Source of the DNA: Agromyces sp. Soil535
GTDB taxonomy: Bacteria > Actinomycetota > Actinomycetes > Actinomycetales > Microbacteriaceae
Direction of reading: 5' to 3'
DNA length: 64,000 nucleotides
Assembly (NCBI RefSeq): GCF_001428255.1
Contig: NZ_LMRW01000005.1
Span: forward strand, 41,359 to 105,358
Numbering within the stretch: position 1 is the stretch's first letter; each line of letters begins with the position of its first letter. The notes under the pieces were generated by a model. It was given only the letters and a program-made list of their open reading frames with translations, searched no databases and was not told the origin of the DNA. The position numbers and the translations under genes are program-made. Below are positions 13,709 to 22,903 of the stretch, one piece after another.

Positions 13709-14701
13709 GTGGCACGCCCGAAACCCCAGCGAATGAACCCCGACGACGTCCGGAACCGCGGAACGCATGGACGCTCGGGCAACCCTGCCAAGGCGGCGAA
13801 CGGACCGACCGCGGCGCGCGGTCCTGCGACCGCCGCCGACTGGGTGGCGGGGGCGCGGTTGCGCACCCTGCCGCTGGCGATCGCCCCGGTCGCGCTCGGC
13901 ACGGGAGCGGGCGTGGTCGCGATCGCCGACGGCCCGTGGCATCCGGCCCGCGCCCTGCTCGCCCTGGTCGTGGCGCTGGCGCTGCAGATCGCGGTGAACT
14001 ACGCCAACGACTACTCCGACGGCGTGCGCGGCACCGACGACCACCGGGTCGGGCCGGCCAGGCTGACCGGGTCGGGCGCCGCGAAGCCGCGCCACGTGCT
14101 CGCGGTGGCCCTCAGCTTCTTCGTGCTCGCCGCACTCGCCGGCCTCCCCCTCGTGATCGTGACCCAGCAGTGGTGGCTGCTCGCGGTCGGCGCAGCCGCC
14201 ATCGTCGCGGCCTGGTTCTACACGGGTGGGAAGCATCCGTACGGCTACTACGGACTCGGCGAGCTCTTCGTCTTCGTGTTCTTCGGGCTCGTGGCCACCG
14301 CCGGGTCGGCGTACGTGCAGGCGCTCACCGTGAACCTCGAGGCGTGGCTCGGCGGTGTCGGCGTGGGCCTGCTCGCCTGCGCGGTGCTCATGGCCAACAA
14401 CCTCCGCGACGTCGCGCAGGATAAAGCGGCCGGCAAGCGCACGCTCGCGGTGCTCGTCGGACCGCTCGCGGGCCGCATCCTGTTCGCGGTGTTCATGCTC
14501 GTGCCGTTCGCGATCGCCGTGTTCTTCGCCCTGCTGTACCCGACGGCCTGGCTGGTGCTGTTCGCGTTGCTGCTCGCGCTGCCGGCGTGCGTCATCGTGC
14601 TGTGGTCGAGGACGGCGCGGGAGCTCCTGCTCGCGCTGCAACTCGCGAGCTTCACGGCGCTCGCCTACGGCGTCGGGCTCGGGCTCGCGTTCGCGCTCTA
14701 G
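13709..14701 (+). CDS. menA: 1,4-Dihydroxy-2-naphthoate polyprenyltransferase
   Basis: A 330-aa integral membrane prenyltransferase of the UbiA superfamily that attaches the polyprenyl chain to DHNA. Evidence: first Asp-rich motif NDYSDGVRGTDD, second motif NNLRDVAQDKAAGKRTLAV, and about nine hydrophobic helices. The first 45 residues are basic and non-conserved. The GTG at 13709 is supported by TAGCAT (13697-13702) exactly 6 nt upstream, a leaderless layout. It lies among other men genes on both strands. Confidence 0.93.
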   Translation: MARPKPQRMNPDDVRNRGTHGRSGNPAKAANGPTAARGPATAADWVAGARLRTLPLAIAPVALGTGAGVVAIADGPWHPARALLALVVALALQIAVNYANDYSDGVRGTDDHRVGPARLTGSGAAKPRHVLAVALSFFVLAALAGLPLVIVTQQWWLLAVGAAAIVAAWFYTGGKHPYGYYGLGELFVFVFFGLVATAGSAYVQALTVNLEAWLGGVGVGLLACAVLMANNLRDVAQDKAAGKRTLAVLVGPLAGRILFAVFMLVPFAIAVFFALLYPTAWLVLFALLLALPACVIVLWSRTARELLLALQLASFTALAYGVGLGLAFAL

Positions 14702-14755
14702 ATTCCGTCTCGCTGCCTACCACGTAAAGGGCACGGGTCGTCTTACTCTGAGGGC

Positions 14756-16468
14756 GTGACCTCGCTGTGGTACGTGTGTTACGGCTCGAACATGGACGAG
14801 ACCCGATTTCGTGATTACCTGCCCGATTCGGACCGGCGACGCCTTCGGCATCAATGGGTCGATGTCCCCTATGAGAGATATTTCGCCGGCACCTCGAAGA
14901 CGTGGGGCGGAGCAGTCGCATTCCTGTCTCTGGCGCAGGATACCGAGATCCACACGCGATGCAAGGCGTACCTCATCGAGGAACGCGATCTCTCGGCCAT
15001 CGTGCGTCAGGAGAATGGCTCGACCGAAGATCTCTCTGATGAGCTCCATTCACTACAGGTTGACCAATGGACCGCGCTTCCGACGCCACCATCCTCGGAT
15101 GGCTTCAGAGGGAAGTACAACGCGCTACTTCGCTTGCCGGGCATCGAGGAATCGGCTGCTTACACGCTCACCACAGCACGTCGGTTGCAACTCGGAGCTC
15201 CGGCTCCAGGGTATTTGGCGCTTATCGAAGGCGCCCTGCGGGCGGAAGGTTCGCCGCTGTCTCCTGTCGAAGGAACGGAGAAGGACGGATACAACGCGCG
15301 GTTCGTCACATCGGGTTGGGATATCAGGTTCAGGTGGACGGAGGAGCAGCGATCAGCCCGCCCAACAGGCTTCGATGCGGTGCGCCTGCCACTTTCCTAT
15401 GCGCCTGCCGTGCAGTTCTCAGCTGTCTTGGCTGACCTCGAGTCAGAAACAGCTCGTGCGCCCACCTGGATAACATTCGCGGAGGACATCGGGCAAAGAC
15501 CTTTGGTCGACTCCTCGTTGGCGGATGCCGTTGGGCTTACGCCCGGCAGCGACGGGACGCACGTGAACCTCGACGTTCGGCGGCCAGTCCCGTACCGGCG
15601 TCTCTCGGGTGTTGCATGGGATATTCCCGGCAGCGACGTGCTCCAGGCCGCTCCGGGCGATGCAGCGGAGCTCGGGCGGTGGGTCCTCGTCATCTCGCCA
15701 ACCATTGCTGCTCCATTTCGCGTGGTCGGCCGCTCGCACGTGCCGACAGGTTCGGTACGGATCGGCTACGCTGGCCGACGGTTGCTCGGACTGAGGCAGA
15801 ATAACGGTGGTCGGATCCGAGACGACCACGTTTGGGTCCAGACCGTCTCACGGCCTCGCTGGGCAGCCCGGAAGCGTCCGATCAGAGCCTTCGGCGAAGC
15901 CCTCGTGGGGGCCCCTACAGTGGCGCTACGATCCACCGAAGGGCTCGTCGGGGACGACGGCGACCGGATCGTCCGGGTTGATTCGACCGCCCTCGACCTC
16001 CTCGGTGTCACTTCGGGCGATCGCATCGTCGTCTCGTGGGGCTGGCGAACGATCGGGGCCACAGTCCTGCTGCAGACCGAATCGACCCTCGAGACGATGC
16101 GTAAGCAACTCGGCGAAAAGACAGGGCATCAAGCGCGCCAGTCGATTGGGGATGTCGCGACGCGCCTCGACGTTCCCGAGCACCTTCGCGCTTGGGTTTC
16201 ATCACAGATCCGCTTCAGGTTGCAGATCCCGCCCGACACCGTTGTCCGACTGCGTCGGAGCATCCCACATACGCTGCTCAAGCATGCATTCGCTCTCGCG
16301 TTGCCCGCTGCAGGTTTCGTGGTTGCCGCACTCGCACTATCCCGCGTGCCTTGGTATTGGGCCGCTGCTCTCTCGGTAGTGGTGATCCTCGCAACGCTTG
16401 CGTCAATCCGCCGCCGCAACGGATCAGGCCAGAGCAAACGCGGGCGTGGCAGCCGAACGTCTGCCTAA
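14756..16468 (+). CDS. GGCT-like domain fused to a barrel-like region and C-terminal membrane helices; function unknown
   Basis: A 570-aa protein. The N-terminal WYVCYGSNM matches the substrate loop of gamma-glutamylcyclotransferase-like proteins, and ERYFAGTSKTWGGAVAF plus CKAYLIEERDL fit the family often mislabelled histone deacetylase in Actinobacteria. Residues about 220-330 are not recognised. Residues about 380-440 (VALRSTEGLVGDDGDRIVRV, GVTSGDRIVVSW) look like a double-psi-barrel or cdc48-N-type fold, which is only an impression. Residues about 505-555 hold two hydrophobic helices, followed by a basic tail. GTG 14756 has TACTCT 6 nt upstream. Base use is visibly less GC-rich than in the men genes on either side, suggesting transfer. 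A chimeric membrane-tethered enzyme is possible; the activity is unknown. Confidence 0.7.
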   Translation: MTSLWYVCYGSNMDETRFRDYLPDSDRRRLRHQWVDVPYERYFAGTSKTWGGAVAFLSLAQDTEIHTRCKAYLIEERDLSAIVRQENGSTEDLSDELHSLQVDQWTALPTPPSSDGFRGKYNALLRLPGIEESAAYTLTTARRLQLGAPAPGYLALIEGALRAEGSPLSPVEGTEKDGYNARFVTSGWDIRFRWTEEQRSARPTGFDAVRLPLSYAPAVQFSAVLADLESETARAPTWITFAEDIGQRPLVDSSLADAVGLTPGSDGTHVNLDVRRPVPYRRLSGVAWDIPGSDVLQAAPGDAAELGRWVLVISPTIAAPFRVVGRSHVPTGSVRIGYAGRRLLGLRQNNGGRIRDDHVWVQTVSRPRWAARKRPIRAFGEALVGAPTVALRSTEGLVGDDGDRIVRVDSTALDLLGVTSGDRIVVSWGWRTIGATVLLQTESTLETMRKQLGEKTGHQARQSIGDVATRLDVPEHLRAWVSSQIRFRLQIPPDTVVRLRRSIPHTLLKHAFALALPAAGFVVAALALSRVPWYWAAALSVVVILATLASIRRRNGSGQSKRGRGSRTSA

Positions 16469-16513
16469 GCCAATCGGATTCGAGATTCGACGACTGTGCT
16501 CCACCATCTGGTT

Positions 16514-16816
16514 TCAGCTCGCGGCCGGGTGCTCCTCGTCGCGGGGCTCGGGCGCCGTCGCGTCGATCGCGGCGTCCTCCTCCTCGTCGTCGGGCCGCAC
16601 GGCCGGAGCCTCCCGGTGTCGTGCCGCGTAGAGGTCGCTTGCGATCGACTCGCGCTGGCGGCGGAGGAAGAGCAGCGAGGCGCTGAGTCCGAACACGGCG
16701 GCGACCAACGCCGAGACCCACGGGTTCACGCCCGCGAGGAGGAGCACGGCGAGCGGCACGGCGAACAGCAGGATGCGCAACGCGGTGTACCAGATCCAGA
16801 CGGGCACGGACTTCAC
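16514..16816 (-). CDS. DUF4229-type small membrane protein
   Basis: A 100-aa protein with two hydrophobic helices (about 5-25 and 31-48), a basic LRRQRES turn and a long acidic C-terminal tail. This matches the DUF4229 layout found next to men genes in Actinobacteria. The start is read as GTG 16816 because TACACT (complement of 16823-16828) ends 6 nt upstream; GTG 16822 abuts the -10 and is less likely. It is divergent from the PLD-nuclease N-terminal-like gene. Its role is unknown. Confidence 0.75.
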   Translation of the reverse strand: MKSVPVWIWYTALRILLFAVPLAVLLLAGVNPWVSALVAAVFGLSASLLFLRRQRESIASDLYAARHREAPAVRPDDEEEDAAIDATAPEPRDEEHPAAS

Positions 16817-16889
16817 CCTCACAGTGTAAGTCGGGTCTGCTGAGCGGTCTCACAGCCGCGCTCCCGGCTGACGCGCCTAGACTGTGAGA

Positions 16890-17381
16890 ATGGCCCGGCT
16901 GCTCTTCGGACTCGGCGTCGCTGCCGTGATCTTCACGATCTACGCCGTCGCCGACTGCGCGTTCTTCGACCGCACGCGCATCCGAGGCCTGCGCCGGGGC
17001 TGGTGGATCGTCGTGATCCTGTTCGTGCCGATCATCGGCGGCCTGCTGTGGTTCATCATCGGCCGCGGCCGCGCGAGCCGCGTCGGCCCGTCGCGCGGTG
17101 GCACGGTCGCACCCGACGACGACGCCGAGTTCCTGCGCCACCTCCGCGAGGACGCCGCGCAGGACGAGCGGATCCGCCGCATGGAGCAGGAGCTCGCCGA
17201 GCTCGACGACGAATTCCATAACGGCACGACGCCCGGCACCGGTCGCACCCCGGGCTCAGGCACGCCGACGCCCGACGATGGGTTCGAGAGCGGCAGCGAC
17301 ACGCTCGGGACCGAGCACAAGCACCCCGACGCGCCTGAGGCGCCCGGTGAGGCGGGCCCGTCCGGGCGACCGAATGGCTGA
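16890..17381 (+). CDS. PLDc_N-domain membrane protein
   Basis: A 163-aa protein with two N-terminal helices (about 2-22 and 38-60). The [19 protein letters not shown] region is typical of the phospholipase D-nuclease N-terminal (PLDc_N) domain. It has a charged coiled region and a low-complexity Gly/Thr/Pro tail. ATG 16890 follows TAGACT by 6 nt. Its last 8 nt overlap the menD start, so it is probably translationally coupled to menD. It has no nuclease catalytic domain. Confidence 0.75.
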   Translation: MARLLFGLGVAAVIFTIYAVADCAFFDRTRIRGLRRGWWIVVILFVPIIGGLLWFIIGRGRASRVGPSRGGTVAPDDDAEFLRHLREDAAQDERIRRMEQELAELDDEFHNGTTPGTGRTPGSGTPTPDDGFESGSDTLGTEHKHPDAPEAPGEAGPSGRPNG

Positions 17382-19269
17382 TCCGGCGCCCCATCGGGTC
17401 GATGCCCGGCGGAGCCCCGCGAGCGATGCCGCGATGGCGCTCCTCAGCGCGTTCGTGCGCGAGGGCGTCCGCGATGTCGTCGTGGCGCCCGGGTCTCGTT
17501 CGCAGGCGCTTGCGCTCGCCGCGGCGGAGCTCGAGCGCGTCGGCGCGATCCGGCTTCACGTGCGGATCGACGAGCGGGGTGCGGCGTTCCTCGCGCTCGG
17601 CACCGCGATCGAATCGGGTCGCCCTGCCGTGGTCGTGACCACGTCGGGCACGGCCGTCGCGAACCTGCACCCCGCCGTGCTCGAGGCGCACCACGCGGGC
17701 GTGCCGCTCATCGTGTGCTCGGCCGACCGTCCGGCGGAGCTCCGCGGCATCCGCTCGAACCAGACCACGATGCAGCCGGGCATCTTCGCCGGTGCGGTGC
17801 GCCTCGAGCGCGACGTCGTGGCGCCCGAGGGTGCGAGCGGTGAAGCGGATGCCGCGGCTCGCCTCGCCCGCGAGGCCGTCGACGCCGCGCTGGGCCGCGA
17901 CGATTCGGGCGACCCGGTGCCGCATCCCGGACCGGGGCCGGTGCACGTGAACCTGCAGCTGCGCGAGCCGCTCTCCGCCGTGCTCACGCTCGAGGACGCC
18001 AGTGGGTTGAGGGGCCCCGAAGGGGCGTCTCGAAACCCGACCTTAGGGAACCGGGGTTTCGAGACGGGCGCTGCGCGCCCTCCTCAACCCACCGCCGTCA
18101 TCGAGCCCGGGCCACGCACGCTCGTCGTCGCCGGCGCCGGCGCCGGCCCCGCCGCGGAGGAGTTCGCTCGGTCCGCAGGCTGGCCGCTCATCGCCGAGGT
18201 CACGAGCGGCGCGCACTTCGGGCCCAACCTCGTGGTCGCCTACCGCGAACTCCTCCGCGAACCGGGGTTCGGCGACACCGTGGAACGCGTTGTGGTGTTC
18301 GGGCATCCGACGCTCTCGCGTGAGGTGCCGGCGCTCGTGCAGCGCGACGGCGTCGAGGCCGTCGTCGTCGCCCCGACGGGCATCGAGTGGTACAACCCCG
18401 GTCGCAGGGTGCGCCGGTTTGAGCGGGCGGTGCGCGCCGCCGACCACGCGCAGACCGCCGACGAGCGGGCGTGGACGGGCCGGTGGGTGCAGGCGAGCCG
18501 CATGCTCGTCGCCGATGGACTGCCAGACGCGGCGTCCGTGCGGAGCGGCGTCGACGAGACCGGCCACGTGTCGGACTTCGCCGCGCAGCGCGAGTACGTG
18601 CGCGCCCAGCTCGCCGCCGTGCGGGCCCCGGTGACGCGGCGCATGCTCGTTGACGCGGTGTGGGCGGCGACCTGGCCGCACGACCGGCTCGTGTTCGGCG
18701 CGTCCCGCCTGGTCCGCGACGCCGACCGCGCCGTGCCCGGTCGGCGCATCGCGGTGCACGCGAACCGCGGCCTCGCCGGCATCGACGGCACGGTGGCCAC
18801 CGCGCTCGGCATCGCGATCGCGAGCCAGTCGCCGGCGCCGCGGGTTGAGGAGCGCTCGGCGCAGCCGGACGCGTCTCGAAACCCCGACCCAGCGCAGCAG
18901 GATTTCAAGACGCCGCTGCGCGGCTCCTCAACCCGCACGGGCGTCACCCGCGCCCTCATCGGCGACCTCACGCTGCTGCACGACGTCGGCTCGCTCCTGC
19001 TCGGGCAGGGCGAGCCGCGGCCGCGGCTGCAGCTCATCGTGGGCAACGACGGCGGCGGCACGATCTTCGACGCGCTCGAGGTCGCCGGCTCGGCATCGCC
19101 CGACGCGTTCGACCGCGTGCAGTTCACGCCGCAGCAGGTCGACCTCGCCGCCATCGCCGCGGCATACGGATGGAGGTACGCGCGAGCGACGACGCGCGGC
19201 GAGCTCGACGAGGCGCTCACGGGCGGCATCGACGGACCGCAGCTCGTCGAGGTGCCGCTGCCGCGCTGA
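17374..19269 (+). CDS. menD: SEPHCHC synthase, with two in-frame repeat insertions
   Basis: A 631-aa thiamine-diphosphate enzyme that joins isochorismate and 2-oxoglutarate, the first committed step of menaquinone synthesis. Evidence: [15 protein letters not shown], the PYR-domain Glu in [26 protein letters not shown], and the ThDP/Mg motif [14 protein letters not shown]. Usual MenD length is 550-570 residues. The excess maps to two palindromic repeats translated in frame: residues about 210-240 (18002-18092), in the linker after the PYR domain, and about 489-521 (18840-18936), just before [10 protein letters not shown] near the cofactor site. The frame stays open across both and the catalytic motifs are intact. 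ATG 17374 overlaps the upstream gene by 8 nt. Confidence 0.93.
   Translation: MADPAPHRVDARRSPASDAAMALLSAFVREGVRDVVVAPGSRSQALALAAAELERVGAIRLHVRIDERGAAFLALGTAIESGRPAVVVTTSGTAVANLHPAVLEAHHAGVPLIVCSADRPAELRGIRSNQTTMQPGIFAGAVRLERDVVAPEGASGEADAAARLAREAVDAALGRDDSGDPVPHPGPGPVHVNLQLREPLSAVLTLEDASGLRGPEGASRNPTLGNRGFETGAARPPQPTAVIEPGPRTLVVAGAGAGPAAEEFARSAGWPLIAEVTSGAHFGPNLVVAYRELLREPGFGDTVERVVVFGHPTLSREVPALVQRDGVEAVVVAPTGIEWYNPGRRVRRFERAVRAADHAQTADERAWTGRWVQASRMLVADGLPDAASVRSGVDETGHVSDFAAQREYVRAQLAAVRAPVTRRMLVDAVWAATWPHDRLVFGASRLVRDADRAVPGRRIAVHANRGLAGIDGTVATALGIAIASQSPAPRVEERSAQPDASRNPDPAQQDFKTPLRGSSTRTGVTRALIGDLTLLHDVGSLLLGQGEPRPRLQLIVGNDGGGTIFDALEVAGSASPDAFDRVQFTPQQVDLAAIAAAYGWRYARATTRGELDEALTGGIDGPQLVEVPLPR
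18002..18092 (+). repeat. Full palindromic repeat element inside menD (copy 1)
   Basis: A 91-bp element bounded by GTGGGTTGAGG and CCTCAACCCAC, with inner inverted arms CGTCTCGAAACCC and GGGTTTCGAGACG. It is translated in frame as about 30 residues (includes [15 protein letters not shown]). The reading phase makes TTGAGG Leu-Arg and avoids the TGA stop. Confidence 0.9.
18840..18936 (+). repeat. Full palindromic repeat element inside menD (copy 2)
   Basis: A 97-bp element bounded by GCGGGTTGAGGAGC and GCTCCTCAACCCGC. Its inner arms CGTCTCGAAACC and GATTTCAAGACG have diverged slightly. It is translated in frame with GGTTGAG read as (G)GG-GTT-GAG, a different phase from copy 1, again without a stop. 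Confidence 0.9.
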
Positions 19270-19367
19270 CCGGCGCCACGCGCACGGGCGGACCCCTTGC
19301 CGCGGCATCCGCTCGATCGACAGGATGGAAGCCTACGCGGCGCCGCGTCGCGCGAGGGGAGCGTGTC

Positions 19368-20225
19368 ATGGGCCGCGAGGCGTACTGGGCCGAGGACCCG
19401 AGCGAACTCCTGCTGGTCAAGCCCGGGTTCAAGCTCGCGACGGCGGCCACCGACGCGAGTCCCGGGTTCGACGGCGACAAGGCCGCCGGGCAGGCCGCCC
19501 TGGCGGAGGGCGCGCTCGTGCTCGCCGACCTGCAGGAGCGGCTCTTCGCCAACCACCAGGTGGGCGAGGACGGACGGCGCATCCTGCTGGTGCTGCAGGC
19601 CATGGACACCGCGGGCAAGGGCGGCATCGTGAAGCACGTCGTGGGCGCGGTCGATCCGCAGGGCGTACAACTCGCGGCGTTCAAGAAGCCCACCGACGAG
19701 GAGCTCGCGCACGATTTCCTCTGGCGTGTCCGCAAGCAGGTTCCCGGGGCCGGGAAGCTGGGCGTCTTCGACCGGTCGCACTACGAGGACGTGCTCATCG
19801 GGCGCGTGCGCGAGCTCGCGCCGCCCGAGGAGATCGAGCGGCGGTACGGCGCGATCAACGAGTTCGAGGCCGAGCTCGCCGACGCCGGCACGACGATCAT
19901 CAAGGTCATGCTGCACATCTCGTCCGAGGAGCAGAAGGCGCGCCTCCTCGACCGGCTCGAGCGACCCGAGAAGCACTGGAAGTTCAACCCGGGCGACATC
20001 GATGAACGGATGCTCGCGCCGAAGTACCAGGAGGCGTACCAGATCGCGTTCGACCGCACCGCAACGCCGATCGCGCCCTGGTATGTGATCCCGGCGGATC
20101 GCAAGTGGTACGCGCGGCTCGCCGTGCAACAGCTGCTCATCCAGGCGTTCGAGGCCATGCACCTCGATTGGCCGAAGCCCGACTACGACGTGGAGACCGA
20201 GAAGGCTCGGCTCATCGCGAGCTGA
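19368..20225 (+). CDS. ppk2: Polyphosphate kinase 2 family protein
   Basis: A 285-aa P-loop phosphotransferase that uses polyphosphate to phosphorylate nucleotides (or AMP/NMP, depending on class). Evidence: Walker A-like LQAMDTAGKGGIVKHV, the lid region, Walker B-like GVFDRSHYEDVLIGRV, and the ending WYVIPADRKWYARL. ATG 19368 has GAGGGG about 7 nt upstream. The length fits single-domain class I PPK2. It stands alone between menD and menF with no clear operon link. Confidence 0.92.
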   Translation: MGREAYWAEDPSELLLVKPGFKLATAATDASPGFDGDKAAGQAALAEGALVLADLQERLFANHQVGEDGRRILLVLQAMDTAGKGGIVKHVVGAVDPQGVQLAAFKKPTDEELAHDFLWRVRKQVPGAGKLGVFDRSHYEDVLIGRVRELAPPEEIERRYGAINEFEAELADAGTTIIKVMLHISSEEQKARLLDRLERPEKHWKFNPGDIDERMLAPKYQEAYQIAFDRTATPIAPWYVIPADRKWYARLAVQQLLIQAFEAMHLDWPKPDYDVETEKARLIAS

Positions 20226-20255
20226 GCGGATGCCGCGCTATCCGCTTCGCGCGCC

Positions 20256-20327
20256 CGCGGGAGCCGGCAGGCACGCGGGACCCGGCAGGCACGCGAGAGC
20301 CGGCAGGCGGGCGGGAGCCGGCAGGCG
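20256..20327 (+). repeat. 18-bp tandem repeat, four units
   Basis: Units resemble CGCGGGAGCCGGCAGGCA and start at 20256, 20274, 20292 and 20310, with one to four changes between units. They lie between the convergent ppk2 and menF stops and are not part of either gene. Confidence 0.85.
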
Positions 20328-20336
20328 CGCGAGCAC

Positions 20337-21629
20337 TCAGCCGCCGAAGGCCTCCACGATCGGCCGGAACTTCATGACCGTCTCGGCGAGCTCGTCGGCA
20401 GGCTCGGAATCGTGCACTATGCCGCATCCGGCATATGCGGCGACGGTGCCGTCGGGAGAGATCTGAGCGCAGCGCAGCGCGATCGCCCACTCGCCGTCGC
20501 CGTCGCCGTCGATCCAGCCGACCGGACCGGCGTAGCGCCCCCGGTCGAAGCCCTCGAGCTCGGCGAGCACGTGCAGGGCGACGCGACGAGGCGTGCCGGC
20601 CACGGCGGCCGTCGGATGCACCGCCTGCACGAGATCGAGCGAGCTCGAACCGTCGCCGAGCGTGCCCTTGAGGTCGGTGGCGAGGTGCCAGAGATTCGGC
20701 AACTGCAGCGTGAACGGCTCCGGGCTCGTGTCGAGGCGAGCCGTGTGGGGCGCGAGTCGCTTCACGGCGCTCGCCACCGCCAGGGCATGCTCGGCGAGGT
20801 CCTTCGCCGAGTGCGCGAGGGCGGCGGCGCGTTCGCGGTCGGATGCCTCGCCGGCGCCCCGTGCGGTCGTGCCCGCGAGCACGCGCGCAGAGACGGTGCC
20901 GTGGTCGACCCGCACGAGCGTCTCGGGGCTCGCGCCGATCAGGCCGTCGACCGCGTACACCCACGTGTCGGGGTAGTCCTCGGCGAGGCGGTTGATCGTG
21001 GCGCGAAGGCCGTCCTCCTCGTGCAGCTCGCCGAGCAGCTGGCGGGCGAGCACGACCTTCTCGAGCTCGCCGCCGTCGATGCGCCGCACCGCCTCGGCGA
21101 CCGCTGACTCGTACTCCTCGGGCGGCACCGCGCCAGGCGTGAACGTCACGCGCGGCACGCGGCGCTTCGGCGCGGGCTCGGGGATCTCGAGGACGACGGA
21201 TGCCGCGGCATCCGCTGCCTCGTCGTCGCCCGTGGCGAGGGCGATGCGCGTCACCCAGGCGCGCCCCTCCCGGCGGCCGAGCACGAGCTCGGGCACCACG
21301 AGCACGCTCGTGGAGGCGGACTCGTCGGCGAACGCGAACGCGCCGAATGCCACGAGCCCGGTGCCGGGCAGCCCCACGCGGTCGTCGATGTCGGCGTCGG
21401 CGGCGAGCGCCGTCCAGGTTGCCGCCGCGTCCTCGATGCGACTCGGGCCGCTCGTCTCGATGCGCAGGGTCTCGCCGAGCCCCACGATGCCCTCGCCGCG
21501 TCGCATCCAGAGCAGCGGATGCCGCGGGTCGGCGCGTGGGATCAAGGGCGCGAGCTCCTCGACGGGTTCGGTGCGTACGACGAGCCGAGGTCGGTCGGAA
21601 TGATGCGCCGAGGCATCCGTTCGAATCAC
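20337..21629 (-). CDS. menF: Isochorismate synthase
   Basis: A 430-aa chorismate-binding enzyme that converts chorismate to isochorismate for MenD. Evidence: GELEKVVLARQ, GASPETLVRV, ARVLAGTTARG, HPTAAVAGTPR, YAGPVGWID and the C-terminal YAGCGIVHDSEPADE. GTG 21629 is supported by TAGGCT (complement of 21636-21641) 6 nt upstream, a leaderless layout. It is convergent with ppk2. Confidence 0.93.
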   Translation of the reverse strand: MIRTDASAHHSDRPRLVVRTEPVEELAPLIPRADPRHPLLWMRRGEGIVGLGETLRIETSGPSRIEDAAATWTALAADADIDDRVGLPGTGLVAFGAFAFADESASTSVLVVPELVLGRREGRAWVTRIALATGDDEAADAAASVVLEIPEPAPKRRVPRVTFTPGAVPPEEYESAVAEAVRRIDGGELEKVVLARQLLGELHEEDGLRATINRLAEDYPDTWVYAVDGLIGASPETLVRVDHGTVSARVLAGTTARGAGEASDRERAAALAHSAKDLAEHALAVASAVKRLAPHTARLDTSPEPFTLQLPNLWHLATDLKGTLGDGSSSLDLVQAVHPTAAVAGTPRRVALHVLAELEGFDRGRYAGPVGWIDGDGDGEWAIALRCAQISPDGTVAAYAGCGIVHDSEPADELAETVMKFRPIVEAFGG

Positions 21630-21664
21630 CGGACCAGCCTACGTCGCGCCCGTGGGGCCGCCGG

Positions 21665-21949
21665 TCAGGCCGCCACGACCTCCACGCCGTGCCAGAATGC
21701 CACGTGGCCCGCGATCTGCGCCGCCGCCTCGGAGGGGGTGGGGTAGGTCCAGGCCGCGTTCGGGTTGCGCTTGCCCTCGACCTCGACGTGGAAGTAGTCG
21801 GCCGTGCCCTTCCAGTGGCACACGCTGCGGTTGGCGCTCGGCGCGAAATAGCGCGGGTCGAGCGACTCCTGCGGGAAGTAGTGGTTGCCCTCGATGACGA
21901 CCGTGTCGTTGGACTCCGCGAGCACCGCTCCGTTCCAGATGGCCTTCAT
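21665..21949 (-). CDS. DUF427-domain protein
   Basis: A 94-aa single-domain protein. Matches to DUF427: MKAIWNGAVLAES, the HYFP and CHWKGTADYFHV motifs, and NAAWTYPTPSEAA. The family is widespread in bacteria and of unknown biochemical role. ATG 21949 is preceded by GAGGAGATC. It lies just upstream of menF on the same strand, but menF appears to have its own promoter. Confidence 0.85.
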   Translation of the reverse strand: MKAIWNGAVLAESNDTVVIEGNHYFPQESLDPRYFAPSANRSVCHWKGTADYFHVEVEGKRNPNAAWTYPTPSEAAAQIAGHVAFWHGVEVVAA

Positions 21950-22145
21950 GGATCTCCTCCTCGCAGGCGGGGCGCCCGCATCGCTGTCTGCCGTGTATGC
22001 CAACGCGGCAGGCCACCGGTGCATTCCGACGCATGGGACTCGCACAGCCGGCTCCCAGACGGCGCCGATCCGCGCCCGATCCGCGCCCGATCCGACGTCG
22101 CACCGACGCCCCGGCACCGCCGGGGCCGCGCCGTAGACTCGGAGG

Positions 22146-22856
22146 ATGACGCGCGCAGATCTCGGCAAGGATCCCTCGCAGGTGTCGGCGATGTTCGACC
22201 GCGTCGCGGCCCGCTACGACCGCACGAACACCGTGCTCTCGGTGGGGAACGCACCGCTCTGGCGGGTCGCCACCACGCGCGCGGTCGCGCCGAAGGCGGG
22301 GGAGCGCATCCTCGACGTCGCGGCGGGCACGGGCACCTCGAGCGTGAGCTTCGCCAAGTCCGGGGCCTCCGTCGTCGCCGCCGATTTCTCGCCCGGCATG
22401 ATCGAGGTCGGCCGCCGGCGGCAGGCGGGCGTGCAGAACCTCGTCTTCGTCGAGGCGGATGCCACGCAGCTGCCGTTCGGCGACGACGAGTTCGACGCCG
22501 TCACGATCTCGTTCGGACTCCGCAACGTGAACGAGCCGAAGCAGGCCTTGGCAGAGTTCCTGCGCGTCGCGAAGCCCGGCGGGCGCCTCGTGATCTGCGA
22601 GTTCTCGCACCCGCCTGCCGGCGTCGTGCGGGCCGGCTACCACGCGTACCAGCGCTACGTCATGCCGCCGCTCGTGAAGCTGTCGAGCTCCAACGACACG
22701 GCCTACGAATACCTCAACGAGTCGATCAGCGCCTGGCCCGACCAGCGCACGCTCGCGGGCTGGATCCGCGAGGCGGGCTGGGTCGACGTCGAGTGGCGCA
22801 ACCTCACGATGGGCATCGTCGCGCTGCACCGCGCCCGAAAGCCTGCTGCGGGTTGA
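22146..22856 (+). CDS. menG: Demethylmenaquinone methyltransferase
   Basis: A 236-aa SAM-dependent methyltransferase for the last step of menaquinone synthesis (UbiE/MenG family). Evidence: the N-terminal VSAMFDRVAARYDRTN, SAM motif ILDVAAGTGTSS, FGLRNV, and EFSHPP with the C-terminal RNLTMGIVALH. TAGACT lies 6 nt before the ATG, and the intervening CGGAGG could also act as a Shine-Dalgarno sequence. The last codon and stop (GGT TGA) lie inside a repeat fragment. Confidence 0.93.
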   Translation: MTRADLGKDPSQVSAMFDRVAARYDRTNTVLSVGNAPLWRVATTRAVAPKAGERILDVAAGTGTSSVSFAKSGASVVAADFSPGMIEVGRRRQAGVQNLVFVEADATQLPFGDDEFDAVTISFGLRNVNEPKQALAEFLRVAKPGGRLVICEFSHPPAGVVRAGYHAYQRYVMPPLVKLSSSNDTAYEYLNESISAWPDQRTLAGWIREAGWVDVEWRNLTMGIVALHRARKPAAG

Positions 22857-22865
22857 GGAGGGCGC
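22848..22865 (+). repeat. Truncated GGTTGAGG repeat supplying the menG stop
   Basis: GCGGGTTGAGGAGGGCGC matches the left end of the full elements. The menG stop TGA (22854-22856) is inside it. The rest of the element is missing. Confidence 0.6.
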
Positions 22866-22903
22866 AACAGACCCCCGATCAGCTCACCGGTAGGCTGGAG
22901 GGC

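Noticed and set aside
18002..18936. menD as a pseudogene because of the insertions
   Set aside because: The frame is open throughout and all catalytic and cofactor motifs are present, so the inserts appear tolerated.
20256..20327. Possible CRISPR array
   Set aside because: The 18-bp units are directly adjacent with no spacers and there are no cas genes, so this is a simple tandem repeat.
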